Shown piece by piece: positions 1 through 64,000 of a stretch of 64,000 bases of DNA (position 1 is its first letter; each line of letters starts with the position of its first letter). Origin of the DNA: Halocaridina rubra. Taxonomy: Eukaryota; Arthropoda; Malacostraca; Decapoda; Atyidae. Below the pieces are notes generated by a model that saw nothing but the letters and a program-made list of their open reading frames with translations, did not search any database and had not been told where the DNA came from. A program made the translations under genes and the position numbers. Location: NCBI GenBank assembly GCA_037179515.1, contig JAXCGZ010009444.1, forward strand, positions 105,001-169,000. Reading direction: 5' to 3'.

Positions 1-326
1 AACCTCTAACCTACGGGCCGTTCTTTGAACAAGGGCCCGTGCCAACACAAGGTTGGCTTTAACCTCAAACAACAACATCACTATTTGTTAGTCTAGTATC
101 ACCTACCCTACTTAAACAAGGTTAAGGTAAGGTGCATTAGACTGCAGATATTAGGCATACCGCATACTACAATAGCACTTTTTTTTTTTTTGGCCTGAAC
201 TCGTAAAAATACCGTTCCACTACTGGCTTGATACACCTGATGACACACACACAGAACCTACTGTCTTTGTATTTAGTACACATAAAAGTTATATTAAACA
301 CTGTGTCACCATTATTTTTAGATTAG

Positions 327-510
327 GTAAAGATGAGGGCCCCCAGGACTTTAAATAACCCCGTAAATTATTAGGTTAGACTAGTTTAGGTTAAGTTAGG
401 TAAGGTTATTTTAGGTCAATGCTTAACCTAACCTATACTAACCTAAATTAGTCTAATCTAACTTATTGATTGACGGGGTAATTCTTTGTATTTGGGGTAC
501 TAATCTTTAC
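327..510. mobile_element. Foldback MITE rich in AACCTA motifs
   Basis: Outer arms GTAAAGAT/ATCTTTAC and inner arms ACCCCGT/ACGGGGT with TAGGTTAGACTAGTTTAGG mirrored on the right. Nearly the whole 184 bp can fold on itself. Confidence 0.6.
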
Positions 511-595
511 TTGTCCATTTTCTTAAATAATTATCTCTATCTATAGCTATCTACATATGATCTCTTTCTGTCCACGTAGCTGCGCCTCTACTGTA

Positions 596-732
596 CAGGG
601 TGTCCACAAAGTCTGGGTACATAGGTAATTTCACTATGCAGACCTATTCAATGGAGTTCACCTGAATTTTGTAAAGCGCATCAAATTATGCATTGAAAAT
701 GATGGCAATCATATTGAAAATATTATTTATTA
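596..732. mobile_element. Half copy of the mariner-like MITE
   Basis: Starts CAGGGTGTCCACAAAGTCTGG after TA, as in the full copy at 1199, but stops near the centre. The 37 bases before it (558-595) also match 1161-1198, so the duplicated block is larger than the element. Confidence 0.7.
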
Positions 733-1198
733 ACATTAGATTTAAATAAAATTGTTTTGTTTTAAAAATTATCTACTCTAGAATGTATCTGTACTCTTAC
801 TGATCTCTTTTCACAATGTCTTGCATGCTTCAGTGATTACCCCTTTAAATATACAAATATTCCAGCACATTTACTGATCTCTGAAATATAACTGATGTGC
901 CAAATTTCTTCCACCAGCAATTTAATTTCTTTTTCTCAGCTGCATTTACCTCAATGCTCACAACCGTCCAAGTCTGATGAAGCAAATATCATCTTATATA
1001 ATCCAATCTTGTACTTGGAAATGTAGCGCTCCTTTACCACCTTTTTCATCACTCCCAAAGATTCTTTATTGCCCAAAATCTAGATTAAAATTCATTATCT
1101 GGTAACTATATGCTTTTATTCGTTACCTGGTAACTATGTGCTTTTAAGTTTACTTCCTCATGATCTCTTTCTGTCTACGTAACTGCGCCTCTACTGTA

Positions 1199-1497
1199 CA
1201 GGGTGTCCACAAAGTCTGGATACATAGGAAATTTCACTATGCAGACCTATTCAATCGAGTTCACCTGAATTTTGTAAAGAGCATCAAATTATGCATTGAA
1301 AATGATGGCAATCATATTGAAAATATTATTTATTATCATTAATTTTATTTAAATTAATGATAATAAATAATATTTTCAATATGATTGCCATCATTTTCAA
1401 TGCATAATTTGATGCTCTTTACAAAATTCAGGTGAACTCGATTGAATAGGTCTGCATAGTGAAATTTCCTATGTATCCAGACTTTGTGGACACCCTC
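1199..1497. mobile_element. Mariner-like foldback MITE, near-perfect palindrome
   Basis: 299 bp with terminal repeats CAGGGTGTCC/GGACACCCTC, TA on both sides (1197-1198, 1498-1499) and two arms of about 145 bases almost identical when inverted. The short terminal motif resembles Tc1/mariner ends. It stops 21 bases before a coding exon. Confidence 0.85.
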
Positions 1498-1518
1498 TAG
1501 ACTGACTTTTGTTTCCAG

Positions 1519-1659
1519 GCCATGCATGTACGTGGAGGCGGAACTTGCATGTGACTGCGGAAGGGATAATTCTGTAGCGTTGCCCATTGTCTTTGGTATT
1601 CTTATGGCTGCTTTAATTATTCTCTTTTGGATCTTTCAAATACAAAAAACTATAGACAG
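1519..1659 (+). CDS. Membrane protein exon with the transmembrane segment
   Basis: The acceptor is tttgtttccag and the donor is cag|gtaaga. It encodes PCMYVEAELACDCGRD, then the membrane span, then IQKTID. It starts only 20 bases after the end of a foldback MITE. Confidence 0.75.
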
Positions 1660-1752
1660 GTAAGATATTCTTTTCATGAGTTTTGGTCATATTTTACATA
1701 CATAAAAAATTGTTTGGTTAATAATTTCTAAATACATCTCCACACACACACA

Positions 1753-1804
<52 letters not shown>

Positions 1805-4492
1805 GGAGGTGGACGGTACGTCATGACCCCCTACTAGGGCTGGACGGGCCGCTCGGGACCGTGGCGAGTACGTACCCTGAGGTAGCCCCATATATAACAC
1901 AGACATACAAACGTACACATTTACCTTGGTGTACTTACTGATCATGCTTGAGATGAGACCCCCTCCCGGATTAGGTAGAAAATCATCAACCACTGTCATA
2001 TCTCTTGGCTATTCGTAGGAAGTGAAAAACAGAGGAGGGGATTACCAGTCTCCCCCATTTAGTCGACTTTTACGACACGCAGGGGAACACAGAGGAAGTA
2101 TTCTTAACCCCCCTCCCTCAAATACATAACTTCTCTAAGTGTTCTTTTTTACTTTTCAGAATTCAAACGATAACTATCCATGTAGCTACACTAGCCAATT
2201 TATAGAACAAAACAGCATATTATTGATACCTAATAGTATCACAGTGTAACAACAACTTATCAGTAATGTTGCATTTGGAAAAAAAATATCCACCGCTTTT
2301 CTTTGTGAATTTCTATACGTACACTCAGTATTGCGCAAAAACAAACGTCTTCAATTATAAATTACTGTCTGGATTACAGTGAGACAGGATACACTTCAAA
2401 AGATATATGAGCAACAACAGACTGAAGTTTATTCAAGTTTTATACAAATAAAACCCTTCTGGGCAGGGGTACAGTTTGGCAATATCCAGCCAAGGGACGG
2501 GACAGCGAGGATATGCCAGACACAATAATTTTCAATATTTTTTTACCCTTTATTTTCAAACCCATGATAAAGTTAGATGTCAAATTATATTCATCTATTC
2601 ATTAATCGACAATTATTGGCATATAATTGCTATATTTCTTCATTATAATGAAAATTTCTCATTACAAAAACATCTTGAATAAACTATATTTCTTCATTAT
2701 AATGAAAATTTCTCATTACAAAAACATCTTGAATAAAATACTAACTGGAAATGTTTCTCAAACGTAAATTGTTGCCAATAATATCCAGAAGGGAAATATG
2801 CCATTAGGGATGGAAGAATAAAAAATAAAAACGGGAGATTAGGAATCTTTTCCTTTTGTGACTTGGATTCTGATAGAATAGTAAAATTTCTAAAAGAAAA
2901 ATTTCGTAATGATATGGAGTACGGTAAAATCAGAACGGAGAAAATTGACATTTAAATAAGACGGAAAAAAAAACTATTTTACAACAAATATGGTAACAGT
3001 ATGGGTCTAAAACCAAATATTACCTACTGTGAATTATTAAGCTATAGTAATGCATATGCATCAAAATATTGGCGTAGTACTCATGTTAGATATGGAGTTG
3101 CGTGTATGACCAAATATTAGCGGTAATAATAATCCAAATATTTCCTGTTGTGGTGCATTATATTTCTAGATTAAATGGTAGAAGTTCATACAGGGAATCA
3201 ATGGTGGCAATAATGTATTTTGGACCCAACTATACACATTTTTATCTAATTACTAACTGTAATACGACACGGGAAGTGACACACCAGTGTTCGAACTCAC
3301 CGCGGAAAATTAGGATGGGCATTCAGACCTAATGCCCCTGATCAAACCCGTGTCCTCCCCCATGGGATTTCATAGCGACTCGTAAAATACCAAACAGGTG
3401 TTGTATTATGTAGCATAATAATATAGGCATTATCTCGTAATGACCATTCTTCATTAATGGCTGCCTGTGTTCACTGATGAAGAGTGCTCATGGATCATTT
3501 AATAAGAGCTACTGCTAAATCAATCCCTGCGTTTCTAAAGGTGAAAAAAAAAAGTTCCTGGATTATGTGACAGAAGCAATTTGTAAAGATATTTTCTATG
3601 GTTTCTCAGTCAGGCTCTATTGACAATATAAGTTAGCCTACTATTAAGTTTTAATACATTTTTATCTTAAGTAATCATGATGTACTGTATTCTTTTGTAG
3701 GTTTAAGACAAAAAAGAATCAAGTCAGGAATCTTAACAGACCACCTGAGCCAGTCAAACCAAACTTCAGGACGATGGATCCAAGACAGCTTGAGAGGGGA
3801 TATCCTGGAACTTCGCAGGGCTTCGATCTAAATAATTATTCAACGCAATATGATAATAATCACTATAATAATAATTATAATAATTCAAATGGAATGACGT
3901 CTGGCATCCAGCCTAATTCGAAGTAATTTTTTTGTTTGTTCTTGGTTTAGGAAATTTTTTAGTATGTTTGATATAATTATTATTATCTATAAATATGTTG
4001 GATAAATCATGGAATGTGAAACAAAGAAATTTCATGTCTAGTTTAGCAAGACTAGGCCTATCTTAACTTGTATAAGATATTAAAAAGTCTATCCAAAAAT
4101 AATTTTCAGCACACAATATTGGATATACACATTTACAATACTAAAACTCTACTTTCCCACTAAGTATAAAATTATAAAAACAAAAGTTAGGAGATACAAA
4201 GTAGGCTATCTTTGCCATTGCAGTCCATATGGCTATATACACTACAAGTCTAGATGTATACTTTTCAAGGATTTCAATCAGAAATATATCATAATAATGA
4301 GAGTTTGATATATGTTTCTCAAACTAACAAAACCACTAAGTAGGCTAACTTTCTAATTTCAGTATACCTGGCAGGAGCCATGTCGACCCTCCACCCTCTC
4401 CCTCCGCACCTCCTCTTGACAAACCCAGCTCACCTCCTCACCTAAATGTTACAGTCACTCCATCCCTCAACAAGTCTTTAGAAACCAATTAA
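1519..4492 (+). CDS. C-terminal three exons of an unidentified single-pass membrane protein
   Basis: Joined exons 1519..1659, 3701..3922 and 4363..4492 give one open frame of about 163 residues ending at TAA. Each exon has a consensus acceptor and, where needed, a GT donor, and the phases fit (2+1 at both junctions). A short extracellular stretch with three cysteines is followed by a hydrophobic segment of about 22 residues (ALPIVFGILMAALIILFWIF), then a basic juxtamembrane stretch (KTIDRFKTKKN), an Asn/Tyr-rich region and a Pro/Ser-rich tail. The topology is that of a type I receptor, or of a shed protein such as an ADAM or an EGF-repeat protein, but I do not recognise the family. Upstream exons must lie left of the window or be unrecognised in bases 1-1518. 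The gene is convergent with the dynein gene. Confidence 0.75.
1755..1799. repeat. (TA)n microsatellite
   Basis: A TA run of about 45 bases after a CA-rich stretch. Confidence 0.9.
1800..1995. other. GC-richer intronic block, unrecognised
   Basis: Contains GTACGTCATGACC and GAGTACGTACCC, which are partly complementary. No coding or known repeat signal seen. Confidence 0.3.
2010..2115 (+). repeat. Interspersed repeat, GTCGACTTTTACGAC family
   Basis: Core CATTTAGTCGACTTTTACGA, then CACGCAGGGGAACACAGAGG. Other copies at 33290-33360 (-), 36640-36735, 41215-41325, 50635-50715, 60530-60612 and 60830-60910. Confidence 0.65.
2630..2737. repeat. Tandem duplication of 54 bp
   Basis: Two almost identical units begin CTATATTTCTTCATTATAAT at 2630 and 2684. 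Confidence 0.9.
3262..3372 (+). repeat. Diverged SINE of the family with core AATTAAGGxTGGATGCCC
   Basis: Contains GTGTTCGAACTCACCGCGG, a B-box-like string, then GGGCATTCAGACCTAATGCC, the family core in forward orientation. Confidence 0.45.
3701..3922 (+). CDS. Membrane protein exon, juxtamembrane and Asn-rich cytoplasmic part
   Basis: The acceptor is tcttttgtag and the donor is cgaa|gtaatt. It begins FKTKKNQVRNLNRPPEP and continues into an Asn/Tyr-rich stretch. If the donor is not used, the frame reads two more bases into AAG and stops at TAA (3924-3926), giving a shorter C terminus. Confidence 0.75.
4363..4492 (+). CDS. Membrane protein terminal exon, proline-rich tail
   Basis: The acceptor is ctaatttcag. 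It encodes IPGRSHVDPPPSPSAPPL and ends KSLETN-TAA. PPPSPSAPP-type runs could bind SH3 or WW domains; this is inference. Confidence 0.7.
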
Positions 4493-5026
4493 TTCGATAA
4501 CTATTCTGAGGATCTATGTAAATTTCATGATTGAGAAACTTTGGGTGTGAAAATGAACAAATTAAATATCCAACTTCTGTTCCAGACCAACAGATAGATC
4601 CAGGAACTACATTTGATTGTTCAATTTCCTCTTGTTCAGCTTAATATTAAGGGTTGTGATCGCAGGAAATTAAGTATTCCGAAAAGGAGTGAAAACATGA
4701 CCATAATGCTAATTTATGCCATTTATCAATTAATTGGGAAACAACATTATTTTTCTACTCCTTAAAGTGTTTTAAATTAAACTTTTGTATAATTATTAGT
4801 CTCATAATTCAGAAGATATGGTAAATGTTGTGGTTTTTTAATAAGAAATCTATCATATTACTTTGCTCTACAGACGAAAAAAATTTAAAATTCTATATTA
4901 TAATTTTTCATTGTAAGACCTAGATTTTATCAGACTTTTTATAACTACAGATACAAAAAATATGCTTAAATTAAGTAAAATAATTTTTCATTGTAAGAAC
5001 TACACCAATATCGTAGTCACATGTGG

Positions 5027-5032
5027 AATAAA
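5027..5032 (+). promoter_or_regulatory. Likely polyadenylation signal of the membrane protein gene
   Basis: AATAAA lies 535 bases after the stop codon and before the first SINE copy. Confidence 0.5.
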
Positions 5033-5119
5033 TATGTCGCCTCAATGTTTTAATCTACACAATACCAAGCTTATATAGATGTTGTAAAGATAACCGTCTA
5101 TAATGTTGTACTCTTTATG

Positions 5120-5313
5120 TAGTCACCGTGGCTCAAGCGATAGCGTCCGCGACTCTGAGGCGTCAGGTCGAGGGTTCGCGCCCCGTCACGGTCTGAGGTT
5201 AGCAAGGGCATGCACTCAGGGTAAGGATTACACCTGCCAAGACAAGTTCTTCGCAAGAAGGGAACCGTCCTAGCCCTTAGTAGAAAAGGGAGTCCGTGAC
5301 GTAAAACCGGAAC
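5120..5313 (+). repeat. tRNA-headed SINE, full copy with target duplication
   Basis: Begins with a tRNA-like head: acceptor CCGTGGC, A-box-like GTGGCTCAAGCGATAGCG and B-box GAGGGTTCGCGCCCC. A conserved body ends GACGTAAAACCGGAAC. Flanked by an 18-base direct repeat, AATGTTGTACTCTTTATG at 5102-5119 and AATGTTGCACTCTTTATG at 5314-5331, which proves retroposition. Confidence 0.9.
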
Positions 5314-5830
5314 AATGTTGCACTCTTTATGAACTGAACATAGACCTTTGGGAAAAAAATAAATAAATAAATTAGCAGACATTCAAAAAGCATGACAGCA
5401 TTATTGTTTCGTCTGTTCTCACCACTTGCTATCTGTAGTTGTGGTATTTGGTCATAAATTTTTTCTTCTTTCCCTTTGTCTACTTCCTCTTCTCAATATT
5501 ATCATTATTATTATTTCAGTTGCTACCTTGTTGACTTACTATATTTTTGTGCCATTATTCTACATATAAGAATTACTTCGTGTAATACTCCCGGCTGATA
5601 CGTACTGTAGTACTTTTCTTTCCTATACTTATGAGGGTGCTAAAAAGTTCCTGGCTTTGAGTAAAAGAAAATACAGGAGGAGCAATTAATTATGACATTA
5701 CCAAAATCCACTGTAGGAGCTGCCAACATGCGTTAAACCTGCAAAAAAGAGAAAGATATATTGTATATCATTTTTTTTTCTTCATATCTCAATAGTTGTC
5801 CTACCTCCCCTTTAAAGGTAACTGCTGTAA

Positions 5831-6057
5831 CTTTTTTTTTTTTTTAGATTCTACCCCCATGGATGGGTGGAACGAGTCATGGAGGACCCATAGGGCGGTC
5901 GCCAGCCGGCACAGGCCCCAACCCCCCACTGTGGTGCACAGCCACAGCAACAACCTCCCCAGTAAACAGCTTAAACTCTCTTGCCTGGATGAGGCGTGAT
6001 CCGTCGACCTCGCGAATGCGAAGCAAGCGCGTTACCACTGTACTAGCCAGGAGGCTA
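5831..6057 (-). repeat. Second tRNA-headed SINE family
   Basis: On the minus strand it starts with CTAGTACAGTGGTAACGCGC (A-box-like), then GCATTCGCGAGGTCGACGG, and ends in a poly(A) of 15 bases at the low coordinate. GCTGTAAC flanks both sides (5823-5830, 6058-6065), a likely target duplication. Confidence 0.75.
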
Positions 6058-6494
6058 GCTGTAACCCTTTCACAATACCCTTAAAGCCAGAAACTTTTCA
6101 GCACCACCTCTTAATTCATGATATCCAATTATTATTTCTGATGCAACTTTTGGCAATACCATAACTTCATATAATTACTTCTAAACTCGTTTGTATATCT
6201 CATACTTATCCAAGCTCTTACCTGGTGCGGTGTTATAATTTCTCATATATAATCTATATATCCTCTAATTTTTATAGTCACATTTATAAAAAAAAAATTG
6301 GAAGTTTCTGTAAACTAGACCCGAGTTCAAGCCCACTGTATATCTGTGTCTATCTATACAGTAACTTACCATTCATTTAATGTTGTAATAAATAGTTGAG
6401 ATTAGCAAAATAATTCTCAAATAAGCCTGTTGAAATTAGTAACTATAATATATAATTTATAAACACGAAAAACATTGATAATTTTTGTTTATGC

Positions 6495-6496
6495 AA

Positions 6497-6527
<31 letters not shown>

Positions 6528-6531
6528 TATA

Positions 6532-6566
<35 letters not shown>
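6495..6566. repeat. Poly(A) plus (TA)n microsatellite
   Basis: About 37 A-rich bases followed by a TA run; between the two convergent genes, beyond the dynein poly(A) signal. Confidence 0.9.
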
Positions 6567-6570
<4 letters not shown>

Positions 6571-6700
6571 TACTATTAACTGTAAAAATAAAAAAATATA
6601 CTTACTTTTAGGGCTTTCAATTCCTCCAGATATCATGCCTAATAGATTTTGCATTTACTAAGCTGATAATGATCAAAACAACCATTTTCCTAATTAACAA

Positions 6701-6706
6701 TTTATT
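6701..6706 (-). promoter_or_regulatory. Likely polyadenylation signal of the dynein gene
   Basis: AATAAA on the minus strand, 115 bases downstream of the dynein stop codon. Confidence 0.5.
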
Positions 6707-6820
6707 GCCCAATATATATTTGAAAATCATCAACAGTGTATATATGTATGATACTATATATCTCTGACTATTTAAAGCATCTTTAATATATTTGTTAAAT
6801 AAATCAAATCCGAAGATATT

Positions 6821-63893
<57,073 letters not shown>

Positions 63894-64000
63894 CTAAAAA
63901 GATAAGAAATTAATAGGAAGCAAACGAAAAATATAACATTTAAAATTTAAAAACGCATTGGATGCAAATTCACACCCACAACTTTCACATATTTTAGGAG

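Noticed and set aside
1160..1587. Two overlapping open frames on opposite strands
   Set aside because: Both run through the palindromic MITE; the shared protein text comes from its inverted arms.
5796..6084. Two plus-strand frames of 67 and 73 codons
   Set aside because: They cross a SINE in reverse and have no coding features.

Overview
Eukaryotic genomic DNA, most likely from an arthropod and probably a decapod crustacean. That placement is inference from the very high density of AT, TAA and GA microsatellites, several tRNA-derived SINE families, Tigger and non-LTR elements, and TTAGG-like tracts. No single sequence here fixes the species.

Nearly all of the window (about 6.8 to 63.9 kb, minus strand) is one large gene: the C-terminal two thirds of an axonemal dynein heavy chain of the single-headed inner-arm DNAH3/7/12 type. 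I traced 49 consecutive exons by hand. All have GT donors and AG acceptors, all phases match, and together they give 2,594 residues from the end of AAA1 through AAA2, AAA3, AAA4, the stalk with its microtubule-binding tip, AAA5, AAA6 and the C-terminal domain to a TAA at 6821-6823. The tail, linker and most of AAA1 lie beyond the right edge. Left of it, on the plus strand, the last three exons of an unrelated single-pass membrane protein end at 4492, so the two genes converge, with polyadenylation signals at about 5027 (+) and 6701 (-).

The introns are full of mobile DNA. A complete Tigger/pogo transposon (16958-20577) with an intact 582-residue DDD transposase sits in the 10.8-kb intron 42. 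A 5'-truncated non-LTR element with a 755-codon open frame (46728-48995) sits in intron 14. There are six copies of one tRNA-headed SINE (two with clear target duplications), other SINE families, several foldback MITEs, an RTE-like endonuclease fragment and more than 25 microsatellites.

The most unusual pattern is a set of intronic minisatellites with 30- to 200-bp units that start at exon-intron junctions and repeat decayed copies of the splice site plus 10 to 30 bases of exon. The clearest cases are intron 16 (almost the whole intron, about 13 units of about 64 bp), intron 19, intron 4 and intron 45. Weaker cases flank exons 7, 12, 40 and 41. I know of no name for this behaviour and consider it the best candidate here for something undescribed.
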